A DNA stretch of 64,000 bases from Brevibacterium sp. S111 (GCF_004745075.1 NZ_RHFH01000002.1:355497-419496), one strand, 5' to 3'. Numbered from the stretch's first letter, positions 25,097-34,605 are shown. Translations and numbers: made by a program. Notes: generated from the sequence alone by a model not told the origin.

Positions 25097-26077
25097 ATGA
25101 CTTCACAGACAACGTCCCACACGCCCGCTTCGGCCGTTCCGGTCCACCGCGGAGCCGTCACCGCCTCCGCAGTCGCCCTCAACCATCTGACGAAGAGCTT
25201 CGGCGGCATCACAGCCGTCAACGATCTCGACCTGACGATCCGCCCCGGCGAAGTCGTCGCCTTCCTCGGACCCAACGGAGCAGGCAAGACGACGACGATC
25301 GACATGCTGCTCGGCCTCAGCCGACCCGATGCAGGAGACGTCGAGATCTTCGGCATGCCGCCTCGGCGAGCCGTGTCTCTCGGCTACGTCAGCTCGGTCA
25401 TGCAGACCGGCGGCCTGCTCGATGACCTCACCGTCCGCGAAACCGTCGAATACACATCCGCGATCTTCGCCTCTTCCCTCGACACCGACCTCGTTCTCAA
25501 ACGTGCAGGAATCGCCGAAATCGCGAACTCGGTCGTGAAGAAGTGCTCGGGCGGGCAGAAGCAGCGTCTGCGCTTCGCCATGGCGCTCCTGCCCGACCCT
25601 GCCCTCATCGTCCTCGACGAACCGACGACCGGGATGGATGTCACCGGCCGCCGCGACTTCTGGCACCAGATGCGCGCTGATGCGCTGACCGGCAAGACGA
25701 TCCTCTTCGCCACCCACTACCTCGAGGAGGCCGACGAGTTCGCCGACCGCGTCATCCTCATCGCAGACGGGAAGGTCGTCGCCGACGGTTCGGCCCATGA
25801 GATCCGCGGCATGGCCGCTGCGAAGACTGTGAGCGCGACCCTGCCGCTGACCGACGGCGAGCCCACCGCCGAGGCGGGCGTGGCCGAACTGGTCGACCTC
25901 CTCGGCGGCCTGGCCGGAGTCGAATCCATCGACGTGCAGGCCAGACGCCTGAGAATGCGCACCACCGACTCCGATGCGGCCGCGAAGATGCTGTTCGACA
26001 ACGCCTGCACCGACCTCGAGATCACCTCTCACTCCCTCGAAGACGCCTTCATCAGTCTCACCGCGAAAGGGGCATGA
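25097..26077 (+). CDS. ABC transporter ATP-binding protein (DrrA/NatA type)
   Basis: A 326-residue ATPase. It has Walker A GPNGAGKTTT, Q-loop VMQTGGLLDDLTV, signature CSGGQKQRLRFA, Walker B LIVLDEPTTGMDV and switch His in ATHYLEEADE, with a C-terminal regulatory extension of about 90 residues. A GTG two codons upstream is an alternative start. It heads an operon with a permease (1 bp gap), histidine kinase and response regulator. Probably an antibiotic, peptide or lipid exporter whose expression is controlled by its own two-component system. Confidence 0.88.
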   Translation: MTSQTTSHTPASAVPVHRGAVTASAVALNHLTKSFGGITAVNDLDLTIRPGEVVAFLGPNGAGKTTTIDMLLGLSRPDAGDVEIFGMPPRRAVSLGYVSSVMQTGGLLDDLTVRETVEYTSAIFASSLDTDLVLKRAGIAEIANSVVKKCSGGQKQRLRFAMALLPDPALIVLDEPTTGMDVTGRRDFWHQMRADALTGKTILFATHYLEEADEFADRVILIADGKVVADGSAHEIRGMAAAKTVSATLPLTDGEPTAEAGVAELVDLLGGLAGVESIDVQARRLRMRTTDSDAAAKMLFDNACTDLEITSHSLEDAFISLTAKGA

Positions 26078-26078
26078 C

Positions 26079-26939
26079 ATGTCCACCCAGCCATCGACCC
26101 AACCGCCATCGACCCAACTGGCCGGATCCACGAAGGTGCGTACGGCACCGGGGGCCGCCTCGGCGAGGTTCCTCTCCTCCCTCGACGACCGCAGGATCCC
26201 CCGCTTCGGCGGATTCTCGGCCGCCCTGCTCCGGCTCGAACTGCTGCGGAAGCTGCGCAACCGGCGCACGCTCATCTTCACGATGATCATGCCTGCGGTC
26301 TTCTATCTCATCTTCGGCCTGACGAACAAGGACGAGATGCTCGGCAGCACGAATGCCGCGCTCTACATCTCCGTGTCCCTGGCGACGTACGGAGCGATGA
26401 TCGCCACGACCACCGGCGGTGCCCAAGTCGCGATCGAACGGGCACTTGGGTGGAGTCGCCAGCTGGCGCTGACGCCGCTGCGCCCGGCGGCGTACATCCT
26501 CATCAAGGTGATCGTGTCCATGGTCCTCGGCGCGGTGTCCGTCATCGTCGTCTTCGTCCTCACCGCGACCACCGGCGTCCATGCGCCCCTGACAACGCTC
26601 GTCTCCTCCGGACTTCTCGTCATCCTCACGTCCTGTGTCTTCGCGGCCTTCGGCGTCATGCTCGGTTATCTGCTGCCCGCCGAGAACGCGATCCAGGTGG
26701 CCAGCATGGTCCTCGGCATCCTCTCCCTCATCGGCGGACTCTTCGTCCCGCTGGAGATCTGGCCGGACACCCTGCAGACCATCGCCCGCTTCACTCCGGC
26801 CTACGGAGTCGGCGAAATCGCCCGCGCACCGCTGGGCGGGGGTTACGATCATTGGGCGATTGTCAGTGTCCTCGTCTGGCTCGCGATCTTCGTCGCAGGA
26901 TCGGCCCTGGCCCTGCGCCGGGACACCTCGCGGGTGTGA
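26079..26939 (+). CDS. ABC-2 type transporter permease
   Basis: A 286-residue protein with a cytosolic N-terminus of about 65 residues and six membrane helices. Features include FTMIMPAVFYLIFGLTNKD, a conserved RALGWSRQLALTPL-like coupling segment and IGGLFVPLEIWPDTLQTI between helices five and six. The gene follows the ATPase directly. The cytosolic leader contains a copy of the 12-mer (minus orientation, 26155-26166). Confidence 0.85.
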   Translation: MSTQPSTQPPSTQLAGSTKVRTAPGAASARFLSSLDDRRIPRFGGFSAALLRLELLRKLRNRRTLIFTMIMPAVFYLIFGLTNKDEMLGSTNAALYISVSLATYGAMIATTTGGAQVAIERALGWSRQLALTPLRPAAYILIKVIVSMVLGAVSVIVVFVLTATTGVHAPLTTLVSSGLLVILTSCVFAAFGVMLGYLLPAENAIQVASMVLGILSLIGGLFVPLEIWPDTLQTIARFTPAYGVGEIARAPLGGGYDHWAIVSVLVWLAIFVAGSALALRRDTSRV

Positions 26940-27000
26940 CAGCCGACCACGTCACGGCCTGCAGGGGACGCGCGAACCCAACGATCACGTCAGGAGCACA

Positions 27001-28227
27001 GTGACCGCGAACGACACCACCGGCCGGGCGAGGGCAGGGTCCTCGCCCGCCGGGCTGCGCCCGCTGAACTTCATGAGCTGGTTCTTCCCGTTCTTCTGGC
27101 TCGTCTTCCTCTCCTATCCGCTGGCCGCCTCGCTGCGGCTCGACGGGGCACAGCGGTTCTGGGGCGTGAGCCTCACGGTCGCCTTCGCAGTCGTGTTCTA
27201 CCTCGGCATGATCGCCGGCGGCATCGGTCTGGGCACCTTCGTCCGGACGATGCGCGCCCCCCGCGCTCACCGCACACGACAGGCCCTGATCGTCGTCAAT
27301 GCGGCGCTCATCATCATGATCGCCATCACCGTCGTGGCCGTTCCCCTCGTCGGCGAGGAAGCACTGTCGTACCTGGCCTATATCTCTGTGATCGCTGTGG
27401 TGTCCGTGCGGCGGGTGATCCCCGGACTCGTCATCGCGGCCTCGACGCTCATCGTCGCCGAGGTGGCCCAACGTCTCGTCCCCGGGTGGAGTCACGACTG
27501 GTCGGCCACCTTCGGGATCTCGATCTCCGGGTTCGCCATGGTGATGGCACTCATGGCCGGTGACCGGTCCAGAGCGGCCCGACAGGCGGAGGAGGAGAAC
27601 CGCCGTCTGGAACGCGAGACCGAACGACTGCGCGTGTCCCAGGTCGTCCACGATGTGCTCGGCCACTCCCTGACCGTCATCGCGCTCAAAGCGCAGCTGG
27701 CGGCGAAACTCGAAGCCGCAGGGTCCCCCGATGCGGCCCGGCACATCGCCGAGATCGAAGAGCTCGCCCGTGGTGCGCTCGCCGACGTTCGCACCACGGT
27801 GCAGGGAACACGCACGATCTCTTTGGCCGAGGAACTCGTCGAAGCAACCCGGGCACTGCGGGCCGCCGACATCACGGTGGAGGCTCCGACCTCGGTCGAT
27901 GTCGTCGATCCCCGCCTGCGGGAACTGTTCGCGTGGAGTCTGCGCGAAGGCAGCACGAACATCCTCCGGCATGCCCGAGCGCAGCGGGCGACGATCACCC
28001 TCGAAAGGCACCGTCTCATCATCAGCAACGACACCGCCGGCCGCGGCGACCCCACGCACCCGGCCACGACGCTCGACCTCGGCGAAGTGGGGGCCGGGAC
28101 CGGGCTGCGGGGCCTGCGGGAGAGAGCTGCGGGTGTGGGGGCGCGAGTGCGCACTCGGAAGACCGATGCCGGATTCGACCTCGACGTCGACGGAGGTGAG
28201 GCCCGTGACGACGCTGCTCATCGCTGA
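27001..28227 (+). CDS. DesK-type sensor histidine kinase
   Basis: A 408-residue kinase. Several N-terminal membrane helices (to about residue 180) have no extracellular domain of note. A coiled linker (AEEENRRLERETERLRVSQV) precedes the HisKA_3 H-box VVHDVLGHSLTVIALKAQLA and the ATP-binding domain (EGSTNILRHARA as N-box; GAGTGLRGLRERA as G-box). AGGAG precedes the GTG start. It overlaps the response regulator gene by 23 nt. Membrane-embedded sensors of this kind often sense the membrane itself or the drug exported by the linked ABC pump. Confidence 0.87.
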   Translation: MTANDTTGRARAGSSPAGLRPLNFMSWFFPFFWLVFLSYPLAASLRLDGAQRFWGVSLTVAFAVVFYLGMIAGGIGLGTFVRTMRAPRAHRTRQALIVVNAALIIMIAITVVAVPLVGEEALSYLAYISVIAVVSVRRVIPGLVIAASTLIVAEVAQRLVPGWSHDWSATFGISISGFAMVMALMAGDRSRAARQAEEENRRLERETERLRVSQVVHDVLGHSLTVIALKAQLAAKLEAAGSPDAARHIAEIEELARGALADVRTTVQGTRTISLAEELVEATRALRAADITVEAPTSVDVVDPRLRELFAWSLREGSTNILRHARAQRATITLERHRLIISNDTAGRGDPTHPATTLDLGEVGAGTGLRGLRERAAGVGARVRTRKTDAGFDLDVDGGEARDDAAHR

Positions 28228-28810
28228 CGACCAGACCATGGTCCGCGAAGCGCTCGCCGCCCTGCTCGGTATGGAATCCGACTTCGAAGTCGTCGCGCAG
28301 TGCGCCCGTGGCGACGAAGTCCTGCCGGCGATTTCCAAGACCCGTCCGGACGTGGCGCTGCTCGACGTCGATATGCCCGAACCCGACGGACTGAGTGTCG
28401 CCGCCACGCTGCACAAGGAGTTTCCCCGGGTCAAGGTCATCATCGTCACGACCTACGGACGTCCCGGATGGGTCAAACGGGCCTTGGACGCCGGGGTCAG
28501 CGGGTTCATGGTCAAGGACGCTCCGGTCGACCACCTCGCCGACGGCATCCGCCGCGTCATGTCCGGAATGTCGGTCATCGACCCCGAACTCGTCGTCGAA
28601 TCGACGATGCATGGGTCCTCCCCGCTGACCGCCAGGGAGACCGATGTGCTGCGCACGGCCGCGGACGGGGCCAGCGTCGACGAAGTGGCCGCGACGCTCC
28701 ACCTCTCGACCGGCACCGTGCGCAATCGTCTGTCCTCGGCGATCGGGAAGACGAATGCCCGCAACCGTGCCGATGCCGCGCGGATCGCCGAGGAGAACGG
28801 TTGGCTGTAG
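28205..28810 (+). CDS. NarL/DesR-type response regulator
   Basis: A 201-residue regulator. The receiver domain has the acidic pair in LLIADDQTMV, phospho-acceptor Asp in VALLDVDMPEPDG and Lys in FMVKDAPV. The C-terminal LuxR-type helix-turn-helix reads SPLTARETDVLRTAADGASV and LHLSTGTVRNRLSSAI. The GTG start lies inside the kinase gene. It ends only 3 bp before the end of the convergent exporter gene. Likely autoregulates this operon. Confidence 0.88.
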   Translation: MTTLLIADDQTMVREALAALLGMESDFEVVAQCARGDEVLPAISKTRPDVALLDVDMPEPDGLSVAATLHKEFPRVKVIIVTTYGRPGWVKRALDAGVSGFMVKDAPVDHLADGIRRVMSGMSVIDPELVVESTMHGSSPLTARETDVLRTAADGASVDEVAATLHLSTGTVRNRLSSAIGKTNARNRADAARIAEENGWL

Positions 28811-28813
28811 GCC

Positions 28814-29947
28814 TCAGCCCCGTTGACGGCGCAGCGCCTGCCCCCAGGACAGCTTCGGACCCGACTGAAGGATTGAGCGCTCGAAGATCCGGGTCGCCAG
28901 CAGCAGCGCGAGCAGGGTGGTGACGATGAGGATGAGCAGGGAGACCAGCGGCTCCCACCAGGCGATCGTGCCGAGGAAAACGCGCATCGGCACGGCCACT
29001 GCCGCCGAGAACGGAATGTAGGACAGCACCGCCATCACCGTTTCGTTCGACGAGAAGATGATGACGCCCATGTAGGGCAGGAAGATGAGCATCATGATCG
29101 GCATACTCGTCGACGGCAGATCCTCGGTGCGCGAGACCAGTGAGGCGGCGGCCGCATAGAGGGCGGCGACCATGACGAAGCCGATGATGAAGAGGGGGAC
29201 GAACCAGGCGATCGGTTCGGCCACCGATCCGAGCACGAGGTCGTTTCCGCTGATCGCGGCCCCGGTGAGAACCGCGACGGCGGTGAGGCCGATCTGGGCG
29301 AAGGCGAGGATCGTGCACGCGATGACCTTGCCGAACATGAGCACCCGCGCCGAGGTGGACGCGAGCAGAATCTCGACGATCCGTGACTGCTTCTCCTCGA
29401 CCACGGACGAGGCGATCGTGTTTCCGAACGTCATCGCGGCCATGAAGAACACGAGTCCGAGGCCGAGCCCGATGAGGTACGTGAGCGTGGGATCCGGGGC
29501 ATCGGGGTCGAGGAGCTCGACCTCGGGGGTGAGGCTGAGTGCGCCGATGAGCGACTCGGGTGCCGAGCGCAGAGACAGGACCGCGACCCCGGTCGGCGAG
29601 TCCTTCGACTCGACGACGGCCGCGTCGACCTTCTCGGAGGTGACCAGGGCCTTCGCCTCATCCGCGTCATCGACTGAGACCGTTTCGATGCCCTCGATTC
29701 CGTCCACGGCCTTCGCCCCCGCCGAGGTGACCGCCACCTCGTCGGTGGAGGAGAAGAGAGAGGGCAGCGCCCCGGAGACCCCGACGAGGACACCGAGGAT
29801 GACGATGCTCAAGATCGTCGAGACCATGAAGGCCTTGGACTTGAGGCGGACCATGATCTCGCGTTCGATGACGAGTCCGATGGCGGTGGTGAAACCTGCG
29901 CGGTGCGAGCGGGCGCTGGCGGCGGTGTTCGTGTCTGTCGTGCTCAT
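28814..29947 (-). CDS. ABC transporter permease (NatB/YhaP type)
   Basis: A 377-residue protein. An N-terminal helix (TILSIVILGVLVGVSGALP) is followed by an extracytoplasmic domain of about 130 residues and then five or six helices. MTFGNTIASSVVEEKQSRIV and VEILLASTSARVLMFGKVIA are the conserved NatB-type segment, and SRTEDLPSTSMPIMML is also typical. Its start overlaps the ATPase stop by 4 nt. The family exports sodium or lipophilic compounds. Confidence 0.87.
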   Translation of the reverse strand: MSTTDTNTAASARSHRAGFTTAIGLVIEREIMVRLKSKAFMVSTILSIVILGVLVGVSGALPSLFSSTDEVAVTSAGAKAVDGIEGIETVSVDDADEAKALVTSEKVDAAVVESKDSPTGVAVLSLRSAPESLIGALSLTPEVELLDPDAPDPTLTYLIGLGLGLVFFMAAMTFGNTIASSVVEEKQSRIVEILLASTSARVLMFGKVIACTILAFAQIGLTAVAVLTGAAISGNDLVLGSVAEPIAWFVPLFIIGFVMVAALYAAAASLVSRTEDLPSTSMPIMMLIFLPYMGVIIFSSNETVMAVLSYIPFSAAVAVPMRVFLGTIAWWEPLVSLLILIVTTLLALLLATRIFERSILQSGPKLSWGQALRRQRG

Positions 29948-30831
29948 GCCTGTGTGACCTCCTGGAACAGACGGTTGAGGGCGACTTCGTGCGGCCCGAA
30001 CGACGTCACCGAGGACACGGTGAGCGCGTGGCGCAGAACCGCCTCGGCGGTGTCGGAACTCGGGGCGGTGAAGCGGGCCCAGCTGCCGTCGAGTTCGACG
30101 ACGGAGACATCGGGCATTCCGCGCACCCAGCCGAGGTCGGAGTCGGTCTGCAGGGTCCATTCGGGCAGGCTGCGCTGGCGGCGCAGCTCTTCGGTGGTGC
30201 CGGCGGCGACAAGGTGGCCGTCGTTGATGATGACGATGTCGTCGACGAGTCGTTCGACGAGGTCGAGTTGGTGGCTGGAGAACAGCACCGGGGCGCCGGA
30301 GGCGGCGAAAGAAGTGAGCACGTCGAGGGTGCGTTCGACGGCGGCGGGATCGAGGCCGGAGAACGGTTCGTCGAGGACGAGCGCCTGCGGATTGTGGATG
30401 AGGGCGGCCGCGATCTGGACCTTCTGCTGGTTGCCCAGGCTCACTGATTCGAGGGTGTCGGTGGGTTCACCCTTGAGGTCGAGCTGGTCGAGGAGCTCGA
30501 GACCGCGCTTCTTCGCCGCTTGGCGGGTCAGGCCGTGGAAGCGGGCGAGATAGATGAGCTGATCGATGATCGGCATCTTCGGGTAGAGGCCGCGCTCTTC
30601 GGGCATGTACCCGATCGCACTGCGATGGCTCGGGGTGATCGGGGCGCCGTCGACGGTGATGTGACCGGAATCGGCGGCGAGGACTCCGAGGAGGATTCGC
30701 ATGGTCGTCGTCTTGCCGGAGCCGTTCGAGCCGACGAAGCCGGTCATCCGACCGTCGCCGATGTCGAAGCTGAGATCGTGCAGCACCTGCTTGCTGCCGA
30801 AACTGCGGTTGATGTTCTCCAGGGTGATCAT
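29944..30831 (-). CDS. ABC transporter ATP-binding protein (NatA/YhaQ type)
   Basis: A 295-residue ATPase. It has Walker A GSNGSGKTTT, Q-loop YMPEERGLYPKM, the unusual signature VSLGNQQKVQIA (typical for the YhaQ subgroup), Walker B LVLDEPFSGLDP and switch His in FSSHQLDLVE. The C-terminal DUF4162-like domain ends HEVALNRLFQEVTQA. It is the first gene of the exporter pair. The regulator and kinase 143 bp upstream read in the same direction. Confidence 0.88.
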   Translation of the reverse strand: MITLENINRSFGSKQVLHDLSFDIGDGRMTGFVGSNGSGKTTTMRILLGVLAADSGHITVDGAPITPSHRSAIGYMPEERGLYPKMPIIDQLIYLARFHGLTRQAAKKRGLELLDQLDLKGEPTDTLESVSLGNQQKVQIAAALIHNPQALVLDEPFSGLDPAAVERTLDVLTSFAASGAPVLFSSHQLDLVERLVDDIVIINDGHLVAAGTTEELRRQRSLPEWTLQTDSDLGWVRGMPDVSVVELDGSWARFTAPSSDTAEAVLRHALTVSSVTSFGPHEVALNRLFQEVTQA

Positions 30832-30974
30832 GCCACAACGCTATACGGAGACCAGCCGCCTGAGATCCGCCGTGAGGGTGAGTTCGAGCCCCTGCCTGCG
30901 GGGGAGATTCGACGCACTTCTCAGCGATTCGACACCGATCACATTACTGCCGTTGTCGCTTCGGTGGTCTCATC

Positions 30975-31643
30975 TCAGCCCTTGTCGTGCTGACCGATCG
31001 CCACGACCCCGTTCTCATAAGCCCAGATCACTGCGTGGATGCGGTCGCGGATGCCGAGCTTGGACAGCAGATTCGACACGTGGGTCTTCACGGTGGCTTC
31101 GCCGACGAAGAGGTCACCGGCGATTTCGGAATTGCTCGATCCCGTCGCGACCAGTCTGAGCACTTCGAGTTCTCGTTCGGTGAGCTGGTCGAGCTCCGGT
31201 GCCGCGGGGGTCGTCGGTTCGGGGGTGGACACCGAGCGTTCGATGACGCGCCGGGTCACCTCGGGGGAGAGGAGCCCGTCCCCGTGTGCCAGAGCCGTGA
31301 CGGCATCGATGAGCTGTTCGGCCTTGGCGGTCTTGAGGAGGAAGCCGCTGGCCCCGGCGGCCAGCGCCTGGAACAGGAAGTCATCGCGGTCGAAGGTCGT
31401 GAGCATGAGGACCGCTCCGGCCGCGCCTCGGCGGACGATCTGGGCGGTCGATTCGAGGCCGTTCATCACCGGCATCTGCACGTCCATGCAGATGACGTCG
31501 GGGGAGAGCTCGAGGGCACGATCGATGGCGATCTGACCGTTCTCGGCCTCTCCGACGACGGCGATGCCGTCCTCGCTCTCGAGGATCGTGCGGAAACCGG
31601 TGCGGACCATCGACTGGTCGTCGACGAGGAGAACTCGAATCAT
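30975..31643 (-). CDS. NarL-family response regulator
   Basis: A 222-residue regulator with receiver motifs LLVDDQSMVRTGF, phospho-Asp in VICMDVQMPVMNG and Lys in FLLKTAKAE. The LuxR-type DNA-binding domain reads LTERELEVLRLVATGSSNSE and FVGEATVKTHVSNLLSKL. Its start overlaps the kinase stop by 4 nt. The exporter genes follow 143 bp downstream. Confidence 0.9.
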   Translation of the reverse strand: MIRVLLVDDQSMVRTGFRTILESEDGIAVVGEAENGQIAIDRALELSPDVICMDVQMPVMNGLESTAQIVRRGAAGAVLMLTTFDRDDFLFQALAAGASGFLLKTAKAEQLIDAVTALAHGDGLLSPEVTRRVIERSVSTPEPTTPAAPELDQLTERELEVLRLVATGSSNSEIAGDLFVGEATVKTHVSNLLSKLGIRDRIHAVIWAYENGVVAIGQHDKG

Positions 31644-33004
31644 CTGGTTGCCTTCACTGAGTTGTCGGGCCCGGGGGAGTCGGAAGCCGATGCGGTCGCC
31701 ACTGGGTCGGTCGCGGCGGCCGGGTCGTCGGCCGCGGGTTCGGCGTCGCTGTGAGGATAGGGGAGGCGGGCGCGGACGAGCCAGCCGCCGCGGGACTTCG
31801 GCCCCGCTTCCAGGCTGCCGCTGAGTGCGTTCATACGCTCTCGCATACCGATGATGCCCAGGCCCAGGCCTTCCCCGGCCGACCGGTCGGCCGCAGCGCC
31901 GGAGCGGGCAGACCCTTCGCCGGTCGGGCGGGAGTCGCTGACTTCGACCTCGAGACCGGTGGTGCCGTATCGCAGCCGCACATCCACCTCGGCGCCGGCA
32001 CCCGCGTAGCGGGAGCAGTTGGTCAGGGATTCCTGGATCACGCGATAGATCGACAGTTCGGTGATCGGGGTCAGTGGTCGGGGGCTGCCGATCGTCGTGA
32101 ACTCGACGGTCTGCCCGGACCGCTGTGCGGATTCGATGAGTTCGGGCACATCGCCGAGGCCGGGGTTGCCCTGCGCAGGCGCTCCTTCGGTGCTCGATTC
32201 GTCCGAATCGCGCAGGGTGTAGACGAGCGCGCGGAGTTCCTCGACGGTCTCCCTTGTCGAGGATTCGATCGTCGCCAGCGATTCGGCCGCCTTGTCCGGA
32301 TTCTTCGTCAGACTGCGTCGGGCCGCCGCTGCGTGGATGCCGACTCCGGCGATGTGGTGGGCAACACCGTCGTGGAGTTCGCGGGCGATACGCACCCGGT
32401 CGAGTTCGAGAGCCTGCTGGGTCAGACGCTTCTCCTGTGAGCGGACCTCGTCATTGGCAGCCCGAAGTTCGGCCAGCAGCTGCCGCTGCTTCCACGCCCG
32501 ATCGCCGAATACCCAGGCACCGCCGAAGTAGGCGACGTTCGTCAGCAGATTGACGCCGAAGCTTGCCGCGACCTGCATTGCGGTCATATCGGACAGATCG
32601 TTGAACTGGAGGCCCAGCGCGAGGACTAGGTAGACGAGGATGCCGAGGCAGTAGAGTGCGCGGGAGATGAAGGCGGCTCGGCGGTTGCTCTGCCAAGCTC
32701 CCACCGAGTAGAGACCCATGAACAGGATGATCTGGGTGACGCCGGGCTCCATGGCACTGGACACCTGTGCTCCGACGAATATGATCACTTGGATCCAGGC
32801 GACCTGGCTGGGGTAGCGTCGCCGCCAGATCAGTGGCAGGGCGACCGCCGTCGAGGCCAAACACAGCACCCAGAGCGGCGCCTCGAATGGCCAATATCCA
32901 CCAGCCGTGTACAGCACCGCGAAGATCATCGAAGCGACCGCTAGGGCGACGACCAGATAGACATCACCCCGCGTGGGTCTCAAAGACGTCGCGTTCTCTG
33001 CCAT
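31640..33004 (-). CDS. DesK-type sensor histidine kinase
   Basis: A 454-residue kinase. Five to six N-terminal membrane helices (about 17-160) and a coiled linker (ELRAANDEVRSQEKRLTQQ) precede the H-box RIARELHDGVAHHIAGVGIH and the ATP domain (VIQESLTNCSRYA, GLGLGIIGMRERMNALSG). A Pro/Ala/Asp-rich tail of about 45 residues follows. Coupled to the response regulator and probably controls the downstream NatAB-type exporter. Confidence 0.88.
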   Translation of the reverse strand: MAENATSLRPTRGDVYLVVALAVASMIFAVLYTAGGYWPFEAPLWVLCLASTAVALPLIWRRRYPSQVAWIQVIIFVGAQVSSAMEPGVTQIILFMGLYSVGAWQSNRRAAFISRALYCLGILVYLVLALGLQFNDLSDMTAMQVAASFGVNLLTNVAYFGGAWVFGDRAWKQRQLLAELRAANDEVRSQEKRLTQQALELDRVRIARELHDGVAHHIAGVGIHAAAARRSLTKNPDKAAESLATIESSTRETVEELRALVYTLRDSDESSTEGAPAQGNPGLGDVPELIESAQRSGQTVEFTTIGSPRPLTPITELSIYRVIQESLTNCSRYAGAGAEVDVRLRYGTTGLEVEVSDSRPTGEGSARSGAAADRSAGEGLGLGIIGMRERMNALSGSLEAGPKSRGGWLVRARLPYPHSDAEPAADDPAAATDPVATASASDSPGPDNSVKATR

Positions 33005-33100
33005 TCCTCCAGCTTAGTCAGTCCGCTGATGCCGCGGTATCCGTCCGAGTGGGGAACCGTCCGGGCCCGCCTCCGGCACAGGGCGGAGACGGGCCCGGCA

Positions 33101-34231
33101 TCAGCCCAATGCCAAGCTGTACAGGTGCTCGAGAGCTCCGTCGATGGCATGCGGCACGGGACGGCCCGAATCATCCAGCTCATTCCACCGCTGCCGATTC
33201 ACCAGGATCGTCATCTGACGTCGGCCGTCGGCACGTGTCATGGTGATGGCGCCGCCTCCCCACACCGAACCGTCGTGGCCCCAGAACGTTCCTCCCGCCT
33301 CATTGCGGCGATGCAGTCCCAATCCGTAGTCGATCATCGTTCCCTCGAAGGAGCGGACGGGGGCCGTGCGCTGCATCTGCGCAAGCGACTCCGCCTGGAG
33401 CAGCTCGCCGCCGATGAGGAGGCCGAAGAACCGATTGAGATCGGCAGCGGTCGATACCAGGGAGGCCGCCGGCCCGACCCACGACATGTCGAACTCACTG
33501 AAGTCACGGGGCGGATCGGCCATCGAGAACCACGACTCGTAGAGTCGCGAATGCGGTCTGGCCAGAGCCGTGTCCGTGGGGAAATAGGTGTCATTCAGAC
33601 CGGCAGGCACGATGACCTCGGTGGTGATGTGGTCCTCGGCTGCACTCCCGGTGACCAGTTCGATGAGCTCGGCCAGCAGCAGGTAGTTCGTATTCGAGTA
33701 CATCCCAGGGGGCTGCCCCGGTGTTCCGAGCATGGGTGCCTCAACCCCGGCTGCGATGAGTTCCCGGCGGGTGAACCGGGTGAACCTGTTCTCCTCGAGG
33801 CTGCGGGGGCTGGTTCGCGCGAGATCCGGGAACGCACGCAGGGAGTCGTAGATGGACGGCAGATATTCGGCCAGTCCGCTCGTGTGGTTCGCGAGCATTC
33901 GCACGGTGACGGCGTGGCCACGCTGACCGGGGACGAGCTCGGGAAGGTAGTGGCCGATGCTCTGGTCGAGATCGACGAGCCCGGTCTCTGCCGATCGCAG
34001 CAGCGCGAGAGTCGTGAACGTCTTCGCGATGCTCCCGACCCGATGATGCAGATCGGGGGACATGGGAACTTCGGTGGTCACCTCGGCGAAACCGGCGCTG
34101 CCGCGCCAGATCTCTCCGTCATCGGCCACCTCGGCGGCGATTCCGGGCATGCCTGCATGATGAACCTCATCGAGGGCATTCTGCAGGCGCAGCGGGTCGA
34201 GGGACATGCTCGTATGAAGACTGGTTGTCAT
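33101..34231 (-). CDS. Beta-lactamase-fold serine hydrolase (class C / esterase type)
   Basis: A 376-residue protein of the Beta-lactamase (class C/EstB/PBP4*) superfamily. The nucleophile motif SxxK is in RVGSIAKTFTTLALLR (about 66-69), the tyrosine motif in MYSNTNYLLLAE, and a GHDGSVWGGG loop takes the place of KTG. No signal peptide is apparent, so it is probably cytosolic. It is the second gene of a small operon after a frameshifted membrane protein and opposite a TetR gene with two operators. Confidence 0.85.
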   Translation of the reverse strand: MTTSLHTSMSLDPLRLQNALDEVHHAGMPGIAAEVADDGEIWRGSAGFAEVTTEVPMSPDLHHRVGSIAKTFTTLALLRSAETGLVDLDQSIGHYLPELVPGQRGHAVTVRMLANHTSGLAEYLPSIYDSLRAFPDLARTSPRSLEENRFTRFTRRELIAAGVEAPMLGTPGQPPGMYSNTNYLLLAELIELVTGSAAEDHITTEVIVPAGLNDTYFPTDTALARPHSRLYESWFSMADPPRDFSEFDMSWVGPAASLVSTAADLNRFFGLLIGGELLQAESLAQMQRTAPVRSFEGTMIDYGLGLHRRNEAGGTFWGHDGSVWGGGAITMTRADGRRQMTILVNRQRWNELDDSGRPVPHAIDGALEHLYSLALG

Positions 34232-34242
34232 AATGCTGCCTT

Positions 34243-34522
34243 TCAGGTGGTTTGGCGGCGGTGTGTTCGCCCCGTCGAGTTCGCGTCTGCCCCCGCCGAG
34301 GTCGTCCGTGCCCTGAACATCAGGACCACGGCAATGAGGCCGGCCACGGAGGGCAGGAGGCCGATCCCGCTGATGAACGGCGGCAGTCCGGTCTCACCCG
34401 AGGTGTCACGGACGAGGAGGGCGAAGCTCGCGCCCGAGGTGTGCGCTGACCGTGGCCACGATGGTGAGGGCGAGGCCGCCCCAGAGCGCGAGGAACGTCG
34501 AATGCGAATAGTGCATGGTCAT
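34243..34522 (-). pseudogene. Small membrane protein gene with a frameshift
   Basis: A good ribosome site (AAAGGA) precedes ATG and MTMHYSHSTFLALWGGLALT, then IVATVSAHLG, after which this frame ends at about 34406. The adjacent frame continues the sense with ASFALLVRDTSGETGLPPF, then ISGIGLLPSVAGLIAVVLMF, and stops at 34243, 11 bp before the serine hydrolase. A single-base loss near 34435-34450 explains both halves. Whole, it would be about 93 residues with two membrane helices. Either a real pseudogene or an assembly error. Confidence 0.6.
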
Positions 34523-34605
34523 GGAGTCCTTTCTCCTGTGATGCTGTTGCGGGACCATTCCGCAAGTGGTGTCGCCGGCCCGCCAAGCGAGCTGCGTGAC
34601 TAAGA

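Noticed and set aside
24948..25112. N-terminal extension of SipW across the divergent region
   Set aside because: The extension would encode the twin 13-bp repeats and has no ribosome site; SipW enzymes do not have such a leader. Treated as regulatory DNA.
26863..28449. Open frame of 528 codons antisense to the histidine kinase
   Set aside because: His/Arg/Gly-rich composition, no motifs, and the opposite strand encodes a well-supported DesK-type kinase.
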